Below, piece by piece: positions 56,330-64,000 of a stretch of DNA of 64,000 nucleotides. Within the stretch, counting starts at the first letter, position 1, and each line of letters begins with the position of its first letter. The notes beneath the pieces were generated by a model, which saw nothing but the letters and a program-made list of their open reading frames with translations, searched no databases and was not told the DNA's origin. The translations under genes were made by a program, and so were the position numbers. The stretch lies in assembly GCA_018666555.1 (NCBI GenBank), contig JABIZD010000104.1:1-64000 (forward strand). Direction: 5' to 3'. The stretch is from Gammaproteobacteria bacterium (lineage in GTDB: Bacteria > Pseudomonadota > Gammaproteobacteria > Pseudomonadales > Azotimanducaceae).

Positions 56330-57130
56330 TTGGAAAGGGTTGCATTGGGCATTGCCTACGATGGTACAGCATATCATGGCTGGCAAAGACAAAAAGGGGT
56401 TCGGACAGTTCAGGCTGAGTTGGAAAGCGCCCTGAGTAAAATTGCCAATGGCGCAGTAACGGTAAACTGTGCCGGTCGTACAGATACTGGTGTTCATGCA
56501 ACGCAGCAGGTCGTGCATTTTGACGCAACGGTTGATCGAACTAGTAAAGCCTGGATCGAGGGGACCAATTCACAGCTTCCAGATGATATTGCTGTCGTCT
56601 GGATGAAGCCGGTATCGAGTGATTTTGATGCCCGTCATTCTGCGCAAGCACGCCGTTATCTGTATATTATCTCTAATGAGAAACGTCGTAGTCCAATTGG
56701 CCCCAGGCTATACGCCCGTTTTTTTAGACCACTGCAACCTCAAGTGATGCATAAGGCAGCGCAGACATTGTTGGGTGAGCAGGATTTTTCCTCGTTTCGA
56801 TCTGCTCAATGCCAAGCATTAACCCCGTTCAGGAATATTCACAGCATCACAGTTAAGCAGCAGGGCAGCCTGATATTTGTAGATATAACAGCGAACGCGT
56901 TCCTTCATCATATGGTTCGTAATATTATCGGCGTGCTGGAGCAGGTTGGTGCTGGCAGCAAGCCTTTGGGCTGGGTCGAGGATTTGCTGCAGATGAAGGA
57001 TAGATCTCGTGCTGGGAAAATGGCGCCGGCTTCGGGTCTGTACCTGATCAATGTGATCTACCCGGATCAGTATCAGTTGCCAGATGTGCCCGAATTACCT
57101 CATCTTATGGGACTTTTGTCCATCAATTAG
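56330..57130 (+). CDS. truA: tRNA pseudouridine(38-40) synthase
   Basis: This 266-residue enzyme carries ALGIAYDGTAYHGWQRQ, catalytic Asp52 in CAGRTDTGVHA, and FLHHMVRNIIGVL. It forms pseudouridine in the tRNA anticodon stem. The start is a TTG at 56330, 22 bases after the fimV stop. Its position between fimV and trpF matches related genomes. Confidence 0.93.
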   Translation: MERVALGIAYDGTAYHGWQRQKGVRTVQAELESALSKIANGAVTVNCAGRTDTGVHATQQVVHFDATVDRTSKAWIEGTNSQLPDDIAVVWMKPVSSDFDARHSAQARRYLYIISNEKRRSPIGPRLYARFFRPLQPQVMHKAAQTLLGEQDFSSFRSAQCQALTPFRNIHSITVKQQGSLIFVDITANAFLHHMVRNIIGVLEQVGAGSKPLGWVEDLLQMKDRSRAGKMAPASGLYLINVIYPDQYQLPDVPELPHLMGLLSIN

Positions 57131-57188
57131 ACGTGTCGTGTTAGACTACCGATTTTTTTGAGATCCTATCTGGACGGAGATCTGGGAA

Positions 57189-57827
57189 GTGACTAGAACC
57201 AGGGCGAAAATATGTGGGATCACCTCTGTCGACGATGCCAAGGTTGCAGTTCAGGCGGGTGCAGATGCAATTGGTTTGAATCGTTATCCGCACAGCGCAC
57301 GGTACATTTCTGTACAGGATGCTATCGATATTAGTGAACAAGTGCCTGCTTTTGTAACCAAGGTTGCCCTGTTCGTTAATGAGACAGCCGCTGAGGTCAA
57401 GTCCTTTCTGGATCATGTCTCAGTGGATTTATTACAATTTCATGGAGACGAAGACGAAGCTTACTGTAAGCAGTTCGACTTACCCTATATAAAAGTATTC
57501 AAGTTGGAAAGTGGTGCTGAACTGGCTACTCGGGCCAGACATTTCCCATCCAGTCAAGGCATTTTGGTTGATTCAATGGTACCTGGGCAGCAGGGTGGAA
57601 CGGGTCAGGTGTTTGATTGGCAGGGTTTAGCCGACTTTGATCAACCACTGATTCTGGCTGGTGGCTTGAATAAGGATAACGTTAGCCAGGCTATTGCCAT
57701 AGTCAAACCCTACGCGGTAGATGTGTGTAGTGGCGTGGAGTCGGCTCCGGGTGTTAAAGATGCTACTAAGATAAAGGAATTTCTGGCTGTAATTGCAGCC
57801 GCTGATCGAGGCAGTCATTATGGGTAA
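57189..57827 (+). CDS. trpF: Phosphoribosylanthranilate isomerase
   Basis: The 212-residue TIM-barrel enzyme has KICGIT with Cys9 as catalytic base and [12 protein letters not shown] with the catalytic Asp. The C-terminus carries the phosphate-binding LAGGLNKDN and VDVCSGVE. It converts phosphoribosylanthranilate to the carboxyphenylamino product in tryptophan synthesis. [11 protein letters not shown] replaces the usual GL-x-FY-x-SPRY. It starts with GTG and overlaps trpB by eight bases. Confidence 0.93.
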   Translation: MTRTRAKICGITSVDDAKVAVQAGADAIGLNRYPHSARYISVQDAIDISEQVPAFVTKVALFVNETAAEVKSFLDHVSVDLLQFHGDEDEAYCKQFDLPYIKVFKLESGAELATRARHFPSSQGILVDSMVPGQQGGTGQVFDWQGLADFDQPLILAGGLNKDNVSQAIAIVKPYAVDVCSGVESAPGVKDATKIKEFLAVIAAADRGSHYG

Positions 57828-59049
57828 TCAACTTCTGGGGTTAAACGAGGATCGGTCACTTTTTCCGGATGAGCATGGTCATTTTGGCACCTATGGAGGA
57901 AAGTTTGTCTCGGAAACGCTGATGGCAGCGTTGGATGACCTGGAAAAAGAATATACGCGATTAAAGACGGATGTAGACTTCCTGGAAACGCTCAATAGTG
58001 ATCTTGAGCATTATGTTGGGCGGGCCTCTCCTCTTTATTACGCCGAGCGATTGACACAGGAAGCGGGTGGAGCCCAGATCTGGCTTAAACGCGAAGATCT
58101 AAATCATACTGGCGCACACAAGATTAATAATTGCATCGGCCAGGCCATTCTTGCTAAACATATGGGTAAGCCCCGTATCATTGCAGAAACCGGTGCCGGG
58201 CAGCATGGCGTTGCTTCAGCTACGGTCGCAGCTAGATTGGGCTTGTCCTGCTGTGTCTATATGGGCAGTGAAGATATTCAGCGGCAGAGTCTTAATGTCT
58301 ACAGAATGAAATTACTGGGCGCTGAAGTCGTACCCGTGACCTCAGGCTCAAAAACGTTGAAAGATGCGCTGAATGAAGCCATGCGTGATTGGGTAACCAA
58401 TATTGATGATACGCATTATATTATTGGTACCGTAGCCGGGCCACATCCCTATCCTATGATGGTTCGTGATTTTCAATCCGTTATCGGTCGGGAGGCCAGG
58501 CAACAATTTGCTTCTCGGCAGGGTGGCTTACCTGATGTCGTCATTGCCTGCGTCGGTGGCGGCTCTAACGCGATGGGGATTTTCTATCCCTTCCTCGATG
58601 ACCAGGACGTGCGATTGGTTGGCGTTGAAGCAGCTGGCAAAGGTCTTCAGTCCGGTCAACACGCAGCGCCGCTCAACGACGGCATAGTGGGTGTTTTACA
58701 TGGGAATCGAACCTATTTGATGCAGGATGAAAATGGCTTGATAGCGGAGACTCATTCAGTGTCTGCTGGCCTTGATTATCCCGGTGTTGGCCCAGAACAT
58801 GCCTGGTTAAAAGATATCAAGCGGGCGGAATATGTTGCGGTGACGGATCAGGAAGCGTTGGCCGCATTTAGGCAACTCAATCTTCTTGAAGGAATACTTC
58901 CGGCCCTGGAATCGAGTCATGCGGTTGCTTATGCCATGCAGTTAGCTGGAACCCTGTCCCCAGAGCAAAATATCATAGTAAACCTGTCTGGTCGTGGTGA
59001 CAAAGATGTTCCAACGATGGCTAAGTTAGACGGAATTTCCATAGCCTAG
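57820..59049 (+). CDS. trpB: Tryptophan synthase beta chain
   Basis: A 409-residue PLP enzyme with [23 protein letters not shown] carrying the PLP Lys, [10 protein letters not shown] with the catalytic Glu, and VGGGSNAMG binding the PLP phosphate. It joins indole and serine to tryptophan in complex with TrpA. The ATG at 57820 overlaps the trpF stop; GAGG eight bases upstream supports it. trpA begins eight bases after its stop. Confidence 0.96.
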   Translation: MGNQLLGLNEDRSLFPDEHGHFGTYGGKFVSETLMAALDDLEKEYTRLKTDVDFLETLNSDLEHYVGRASPLYYAERLTQEAGGAQIWLKREDLNHTGAHKINNCIGQAILAKHMGKPRIIAETGAGQHGVASATVAARLGLSCCVYMGSEDIQRQSLNVYRMKLLGAEVVPVTSGSKTLKDALNEAMRDWVTNIDDTHYIIGTVAGPHPYPMMVRDFQSVIGREARQQFASRQGGLPDVVIACVGGGSNAMGIFYPFLDDQDVRLVGVEAAGKGLQSGQHAAPLNDGIVGVLHGNRTYLMQDENGLIAETHSVSAGLDYPGVGPEHAWLKDIKRAEYVAVTDQEALAAFRQLNLLEGILPALESSHAVAYAMQLAGTLSPEQNIIVNLSGRGDKDVPTMAKLDGISIA

Positions 59050-59057
59050 GGAGCGAC

Positions 59058-59870
59058 ATGAGCCGATTATCAAGAACAGTAAGTTCATTGTATGACCTGA
59101 GAAAAAAGGCCCTGGTTACCTATATTGTCGCGGGTGACCCTGAACCGTCCATTACCGTATCCCTGATGCACAAAATGGTCTCAGCCGGAGTTGACGTCAT
59201 TGAACTGGGGGTACCCTTTTCTGACCCAGAGGCGGAAGGTCCGGTCATACAACAAGCTCATGAAAGAGCGTTGCGATCCAGGACATCACTACTTGATGTG
59301 ATGCAGCTAGTGGCTGAGTTTCGTGATAAAGACCAGTCGACACCGGTCGTGTTGATGGGCTATTTAAACCCGATCGAAAAAATGGGCTATGAAATTTTTG
59401 CCGAACGTGCCTCAGGTTGCGGAATAGATGGAACCATTATCGTTAATCTACCCCCGGAAGAGGCAAGTGATTTATCGTTGTGCCTTGAGCAGCATGATAT
59501 TGAAAGCGTGTATTTACTTGCCCCAACAACGACCCCTGAGCGCGCTGCGAAAATTTGTGCTCACAGCAGGGGCTTCGTCTATTATGTTTCTCTGAAAGGG
59601 ACTACCGGAGCCGGTAGTCTTGATGTGACAGAAGTAGCTGAAAAAGTTCGTGACCTGAAGACCATTGCCAGGATTCCGCTGTTTGTCGGATTTGGCATCA
59701 AAAATGGGCAAACAGCAGCAGCGGTGGGCTCGGCTGCAGACGGTGTTGTCGTTGGCTCAGCTATTGTTGATATCATGGCGCGTCATGAGGCTGATCGAGG
59801 ACTGCTCGAGAATTCCGTAGTAGAGCTCATCCGGGAAATAAGGTCTGCTTTAGATGCACTCACCGCTTGA
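59058..59870 (+). CDS. trpA: Tryptophan synthase alpha chain with Asp60 replaced by Glu
   Basis: The 270-residue TIM barrel has Glu49 in VIELGVPFSDP, and the phosphate site GFGIKNG. At position 60, the catalytic acid that is Asp in the well-studied enzyme, this protein has Glu (EAEGP). It cleaves indole-3-glycerol phosphate and channels indole to TrpB. folC overlaps its end by 17 bases. Confidence 0.94.
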   Translation: MSRLSRTVSSLYDLRKKALVTYIVAGDPEPSITVSLMHKMVSAGVDVIELGVPFSDPEAEGPVIQQAHERALRSRTSLLDVMQLVAEFRDKDQSTPVVLMGYLNPIEKMGYEIFAERASGCGIDGTIIVNLPPEEASDLSLCLEQHDIESVYLLAPTTTPERAAKICAHSRGFVYYVSLKGTTGAGSLDVTEVAEKVRDLKTIARIPLFVGFGIKNGQTAAAVGSAADGVVVGSAIVDIMARHEADRGLLENSVVELIREIRSALDALTA

Positions 59871-61110
59871 ATCCTGGCTTGATTATATCCAGAAACTACA
59901 TCCGGTAAAATGGGACCTGGGCCTTGAACGAGTCGCCCAGGTGAGCGCTATACTGGGCGTCGAGCATCCGGGAGCGCAGGTCATTGTCGTTGCCGGTACC
60001 AATGGTAAGGGGACAACGTGTGAATATCTGCAGGCTATGGCTCTGGCTGCGGGAAAGAAGGTCGGATTAACGACCTCACCTCATCTGATTACCTACAATG
60101 AACGTATACGGATCAATGGCGTCTCTGTAGCGGATGCACAAATTGTAGCTGCTTTCGAAACAATTGAAGCTTCAAGGGGTTCTACTTCGCTTAGTTACTT
60201 TGAATTTTCGGCCTTGGCCGCAATGTTGATCTTCAGTGAAGCTGCGGTGGATATTGCGATTTTAGAAGTGGGTCTGGGCGGGCGACTGGACGCAATGAAT
60301 ATAGTAACACCTGATCTATGTGTTATTACCCAGATTGCTCTGGATCATCAGGATTATCTGGGCGAGACGAAACAAGAAATTGGCTTGGAAAAGGCTGGAA
60401 TTCTGCGTTCTGGCGTACCGCTTGTTCTGCTTGATAGGCCTGCGACTCAATCCATACTAGTCGAGGCTGAAAGGCAGGCCGCACCAGTGAGCCAACTAGG
60501 CGATGAATTCGGGTATCGGTCCGGTCAATATTGGTGTCTGGATTCTGACGGAGAAAATGTAGTCTATAGCGTAGAGCATATGGGCTGGCTACCCAGTGCC
60601 AGCGTCGCCGGTGCATTACAGGCTGCACACCTTGGCGGCTTTGCACCAGATAAGCCACGATTTGATGAGGTTCTGAACCATACCCGCCTGGCGGGACGCA
60701 TGCAGCAGATTCAATGGCATGGCAGACACCTGATCCTGGATGTTGCCCACAATCCGAGCGCCGCTGAATTTTTGTACCAGCAGATAAGCCAGATACCCAA
60801 CAGGGAGAGGGTGCTGGCGGTGGTTGGCATGTATGCGGACAAGGATTTTTCTGCAGTACTGAATGTGATGAATGGGGTTATTGATGCCTGGTATTTGGCC
60901 GAAACTGACGAATCTCGATCTGCCTCCAGCACGGTATTAAAAAAAGCACTTGCTGAAGAAATGCAACCCGTTGCCCGTTGTTATGCTAAAGTAGTAAGCG
61001 CTTTTGAGGCAGCATTTGAGGCCAGTGGCCCGGGAACGATTATACTGGTGTTTGGTTCCTTTCCGGTGGTGGGTACGGTGCTCGATTTACTGGAAGTTGA
61101 ACCTTTTTGA
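59854..61110 (+). CDS. folC: Dihydrofolate synthase / folylpolyglutamate synthase
   Basis: This 418-residue Mur-ligase-fold enzyme has the ATP-binding loop VVAGTNGKGTT, GLTTSPHL, LEVGLGGRLDAMN with its metal and Lys/Glu residues, and ILDVAHNP in the C-terminal domain. It adds glutamate to dihydropteroate and folates. It begins inside the end of trpA (17-base overlap); the usual intervening accD is absent. Confidence 0.94.
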   Translation: MHSPLESWLDYIQKLHPVKWDLGLERVAQVSAILGVEHPGAQVIVVAGTNGKGTTCEYLQAMALAAGKKVGLTTSPHLITYNERIRINGVSVADAQIVAAFETIEASRGSTSLSYFEFSALAAMLIFSEAAVDIAILEVGLGGRLDAMNIVTPDLCVITQIALDHQDYLGETKQEIGLEKAGILRSGVPLVLLDRPATQSILVEAERQAAPVSQLGDEFGYRSGQYWCLDSDGENVVYSVEHMGWLPSASVAGALQAAHLGGFAPDKPRFDEVLNHTRLAGRMQQIQWHGRHLILDVAHNPSAAEFLYQQISQIPNRERVLAVVGMYADKDFSAVLNVMNGVIDAWYLAETDESRSASSTVLKKALAEEMQPVARCYAKVVSAFEAAFEASGPGTIILVFGSFPVVGTVLDLLEVEPF

Positions 61111-61127
61111 ATGGAAATCCGAGTATT

Positions 61128-61679
61128 GTGGAGCTCAAGTTAAAACAGCGTTTAATGGGGATGATCGTAGTGGCGTCACTTGCCATCATTTTTCTTCCCA
61201 TGCTGTTTGACGGTTCAAATGAAGAGCGTCTCAGACTGACTACCACGATCCCCAAACCGCCAAAAATTTCAGTAGAAAGAGTCTCTGTAGCCGAGATAAA
61301 AGCGGGTATGAAAAGCCTGGAAGCAACCAGCGCCGCCAGGCTACCCACCGAAGTAGTAGACCACAGGGAATACCCAGCTTCTCAAAGTCTAATTTTGGAT
61401 GAAAATGGTTTGCCGGTAGGTTGGAGCCTGCAGGTGTCCAGTTTTAAAGATAACCAAAAAGCCCGTCGGCTGAGAAGTGAAATACGAGATCTGGGCCATA
61501 AGAGTTATATCCTCGAAAGTCTCACTAACAAAGGCCTGTTTTATCAAGTTCTGGTGGGGCCTTCTCTGGATAAGACGAGCTTACAGAAAACAGGTGAGGA
61601 ACTCGCTGAAAAGTTGAATTTGACAACCCAGATAACGCGTTATCGAGTCGAAGACGATTCAGGTCAGGTAGGCGGCTGA
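61128..61679 (+). CDS. dedD: SPOR-domain cell-division protein (DedD-like)
   Basis: A 183-residue protein with an N-terminal membrane helix (about 10-28, MIVVASLAIIFLPMLF), a linker, and a C-terminal SPOR domain (about 105-175; WSLQVSSFKDNQKARRLRSEI, YQVLVGPS). SPOR domains bind denuded septal peptidoglycan. The start is uncertain between the GTG at 61128 and a TTG overlapping the folC stop at 61107. Position between folC and cvpA is standard. Confidence 0.88.
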   Translation: MELKLKQRLMGMIVVASLAIIFLPMLFDGSNEERLRLTTTIPKPPKISVERVSVAEIKAGMKSLEATSAARLPTEVVDHREYPASQSLILDENGLPVGWSLQVSSFKDNQKARRLRSEIRDLGHKSYILESLTNKGLFYQVLVGPSLDKTSLQKTGEELAEKLNLTTQITRYRVEDDSGQVGG

Positions 61680-61681
61680 AT

Positions 61682-62269
61682 ATGCAGATGAGTAATGTGG
61701 ATTTGATTATTATTGCGGTAGTGGCGATCTCGACGGCGATATCCCTGTTGCGGGGGTTCGTCAGGGAAGCTTTATCTCTGGGCGTCTGGGTGTTGGCTTT
61801 GGTCGTTGCCAGAGTTCTGTCTGGGCCTGTTGCGGAAATACTCAGGCCATATATTGAAAACTCGACAATGCGACTGGGCGTGTCCTATGTCGTTCTGATC
61901 ATCGCCACCCTTTTTATTGGTGCCCTGTTGACCAATGCAGTCAGTGATCTTGTCAGGCGGACTGGTCTGAGTGGTACGGACCGTATGATTGGTTTGTTTT
62001 TTGGTGCTGCGCGAGGGCTTATTGTGGTCATGATTGTGGTTGCTGTTATGTATTACTTAACCGCATTACCAGAAGCACCCTGGTGGCAAGAGTCCGTGCT
62101 TGTTCCGCAGGTGTTACGATTGATCGAATGGCTTTCACCCCTGATTTTCAGTAAAGCAAGTGTCCTGCTGAATACGCTAACTAGCAGTGTGCTGATTGCA
62201 GAGTGCTGTCAGACCGGAGAACTGCTGGCATTCGCCAAAACAGGTCATCAAACACTGAGCATACTTTAA
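61682..62269 (+). CDS. cvpA: CvpA family inner-membrane protein
   Basis: The 195-residue protein has four predicted membrane helices and the CvpA motifs DLIIIAVVAISTAISLLRGF with REALSL, and LSGTDRMIGLFFGAARGL. CvpA is needed for colicin V export and envelope stress resistance in E. coli. The C-terminal 35 residues (AECCQTGELLAF onward) extend beyond the usual end and contain two adjacent cysteines. It is followed after 13 bases by purF. Confidence 0.88.
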   Translation: MQMSNVDLIIIAVVAISTAISLLRGFVREALSLGVWVLALVVARVLSGPVAEILRPYIENSTMRLGVSYVVLIIATLFIGALLTNAVSDLVRRTGLSGTDRMIGLFFGAARGLIVVMIVVAVMYYLTALPEAPWWQESVLVPQVLRLIEWLSPLIFSKASVLLNTLTSSVLIAECCQTGELLAFAKTGHQTLSIL

Positions 62270-62282
62270 AAGGATAGGCAGA

Positions 62283-63794
62283 ATGTGTGGTTTAGTCGCA
62301 ATGGTAGGAAAAAAAGCAGTCAGTTACGATCTATATGATGCGTTGACCTTACTACAGCATCGAGGCCAGGATGCTGCCGGGATGATGACTTGTGATGGCG
62401 ACAAACTTCATTTACGTAAAGAAAATGGCCTGGTGCGGGACGTTTTCAGCCAGGACCAGATGGACACATTAAAGGGTTCGATGGGAATAGCCCATGTTCG
62501 CTATCCGACTGCAGGAACGGCAAGCTCCGCTGAAGCCCAGCCCATGTATGTTAATTCTCCCTTCGGTATCTGTATGGCGCATAACGGTAACTTAACAAAT
62601 GCCGAGTCATTGAATGAGGATTTGTTCAGATCTGACAGGCGTCATATTAATACCAGTTCTGACTCGGAAGTACTGCTAAATGTGTTCGCCCATGAGCTTC
62701 AGGATGTTTCCGGCCTGCGACTGCAACCAGAGGAAGTATTTGAAGCGGTTAAGCGCGTTCATAAAAGGGCCATCGGTGCCTATGCGGTTGTCGCCCTGAT
62801 TACCGGTTATGGAATTGTCGGTTTTCGGGACCCTAATGGCATTCGACCGATAGTGCTGGGTGAAAGACAGGGGCCATCCGGAAGTGATTATATGATTGCA
62901 TCAGAAAGTGTTGCTTTGGGTGTGCTGGGCTTTAATTTGATTGATGATATTGGCCCTGGCGAAGCCGTCTATATTGAGACCAATGGAAAAGTTCATCGTC
63001 AGCAGTGCGCTGAGAATGTGAGCTGGAATCCGTGTATATTTGAGCATGTTTATCTGGCAAGGCCGGATTCCATTATTGATGGTGTGTCGGTCTATAAGGC
63101 TCGCTTGAAAATGGGAGAAAAGCTGGCCGATAAGATCCTCAGATTGCACCCTGATAACGATATCGATGTCATCATCCCGATCCCTGATACCAGTACAACA
63201 GCAGCATTACCCATGGCGCACCGATTGGGTGTTAAGTACCGTGAAGGCTTAGTTAAGAATCGTTATGTTGGCAGGACCTTCATTATGCCAGGCCAGGAGG
63301 AGCGGCATAAATCGGTGCGCCGGAAGCTCAATACCGTAGAGCTCGAATTCAGGGGTAAAAACGTATTGCTGGTTGACGACTCGATTGTTAGAGGCACCAC
63401 ATCCAGGCAGATCGTACAAATGGCTCGGGACGCTGGTGCTACCAAGGTCTACCTGGCTTCAGCGGCACCACCGGTTCGGTTTCCGAATGTTTATGGTATT
63501 GATATGCCTGCAGCCAATGAATTTGTTGCCCATGACCAGTCCATTGATGAGATAGCGGAATATATTGGCGTTGACTGGCTGATCTATCGGGACCTTGAGG
63601 ATTTGCAGTCGTGTGCCATGGGTATTAATCCCCGTATTGAGCGATTTGATTGCTCGATATTTGACGGGCATTATGTCACCGGCGGGGTTGATGATTGGTA
63701 CCTTAATCGAATAGAACGTCAACGTAACGATTCAGCTAAAGAAAAGCTCGAAGCCGAAAGGCGTGGTGTGATTGAATTACATAACCATGCCTAG
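62283..63794 (+). CDS. purF: Amidophosphoribosyltransferase
   Basis: The 503-residue glutamine amidotransferase begins with MCGLVAM, so Cys2 is the glutaminase nucleophile after Met removal. It has LQHRGQDAAGM, IAHVRYPTAGTAS, and the PRPP-binding VLLVDDSIVRGTTSRQIV. It commits PRPP to purine synthesis. The cvpA-purF pairing is widely conserved. Confidence 0.96.
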   Translation: MCGLVAMVGKKAVSYDLYDALTLLQHRGQDAAGMMTCDGDKLHLRKENGLVRDVFSQDQMDTLKGSMGIAHVRYPTAGTASSAEAQPMYVNSPFGICMAHNGNLTNAESLNEDLFRSDRRHINTSSDSEVLLNVFAHELQDVSGLRLQPEEVFEAVKRVHKRAIGAYAVVALITGYGIVGFRDPNGIRPIVLGERQGPSGSDYMIASESVALGVLGFNLIDDIGPGEAVYIETNGKVHRQQCAENVSWNPCIFEHVYLARPDSIIDGVSVYKARLKMGEKLADKILRLHPDNDIDVIIPIPDTSTTAALPMAHRLGVKYREGLVKNRYVGRTFIMPGQEERHKSVRRKLNTVELEFRGKNVLLVDDSIVRGTTSRQIVQMARDAGATKVYLASAAPPVRFPNVYGIDMPAANEFVAHDQSIDEIAEYIGVDWLIYRDLEDLQSCAMGINPRIERFDCSIFDGHYVTGGVDDWYLNRIERQRNDSAKEKLEAERRGVIELHNHA

Positions 63795-63814
63795 ATATCT
63801 AAAAGGTCAGTATC

Positions 63815-64000
63815 TTGGATGTAGAAATCAAACAGTACCTTGATGACAGCCTGGTTGCATTGAATTCCATTGTTCTGGGTAAGCCTGGAGAAATTAAGCT
63901 GGCCTTGACCGCAGTGCTTGCAGCCGGGCATTTATTGATAGAGGATCTGCCCGGCATGGGCAAGACTACCCTGGCCCAGGCCATGTCAAAAGTGCTTGGG
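63815..64000 (+). CDS. MoxR-type AAA ATPase, N-terminal part (partial)
   Basis: Only the first 62 residues lie in the window. [21 protein letters not shown] contains the Walker A loop GMGKTT and matches MoxR ATPases, which act as chaperones for VWA-domain proteins. The start is a TTG at 63815 with AAGG upstream. In many relatives purF is followed by metZ, so this neighbour differs. Confidence 0.8.
   Translation, partial: MDVEIKQYLDDSLVALNSIVLGKPGEIKLALTAVLAAGHLLIEDLPGMGKTTLAQAMSKVLG

Noticed and set aside
1-64000. tRNA, rRNA, CRISPR array, insertion sequence or prophage
   Set aside because: No cloverleaf-like stretch, regular spaced repeats, transposase or integrase motifs, or phage structural genes were seen on reading both strands.

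Overview
The window looks like a stretch of chromosome from a gammaproteobacterium, probably a free-living marine lineage near the Pseudomonadales/Cellvibrionales. The evidence is gene order and family content: an asd-fimV-truA-trpF...folC-dedD-cvpA-purF block, gltA divergent from sdhCDAB-sucAB-lpdA-sucCD, and the proteobacterial families DUF3014, DUF4892, SixA and FimV. Base composition is near 50 % GC or slightly below. Genes are densely packed. GTG and TTG starts are common and were chosen where a ribosome binding site or family alignment supports them. I saw no rRNA, tRNA, insertion sequence, prophage or CRISPR array.

Layout. 0-5 kb: the end of an aminoglycoside-phosphotransferase-like gene, then accessory catabolic genes (carboxymuconolactone-decarboxylase-like protein, proline-iminopeptidase-like hydrolase coupled to an M20 amidohydrolase, ChaC, a Gfo/Idh/MocA oxidoreductase). 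5-9 kb: an SGNH hydrolase convergent with a large DUF5916 outer-membrane protein. 9-15 kb: the most unusual locus, with a DUF4337-like membrane protein, a membrane-anchored catalase-like/lipoxygenase fusion protein, and a divergent membrane-anchored TolB/FlgO-TPR protein. 15-19 kb: crotonase, coniferyl-aldehyde-type dehydrogenase, GNAT acetyltransferase. 19-26 kb: leuC-leuD-cimA (citramalate route to isoleucine), galT, an LLM-class oxidoreductase and mtnA. 26-29 kb: DUF3014 protein, CaiB/BaiF CoA-transferase and a crotonase lacking both catalytic glutamates. 29-32.5 kb: a LapBC-like type I secretion pair without substrate or outer-membrane partner. 33-35 kb: D-2-hydroxyacid dehydrogenase and cyclophilin.

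34.6-47.7 kb is a nearly complete oxidative TCA block: citrate synthase on the minus strand, then succinate dehydrogenase, 2-oxoglutarate dehydrogenase with its own E3, and succinyl-CoA ligase on the plus strand, closed by a probable terminator. 47.8-52.9 kb: htpG, sixA, a DUF4892 protein, folE and aroC. 53-64 kb: asd, fimV, truA, trpF-trpB-trpA, folC, dedD, cvpA, purF and the start of a MoxR ATPase. In this last block accD, usually found before folC, is absent.

The strongest candidate for novel biology is the catalase-like/lipoxygenase fusion at 10281-12965. It keeps the heme and iron ligands needed to make and then rearrange a fatty-acid hydroperoxide, adds an N-terminal membrane anchor, and ends in Thr where lipoxygenases normally end in Ile. 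Secondary points are active-site substitutions in Asd (Gln to Leu) and TrpA (Asp60 to Glu). All family assignments rest on recognised motifs and not on database searches.
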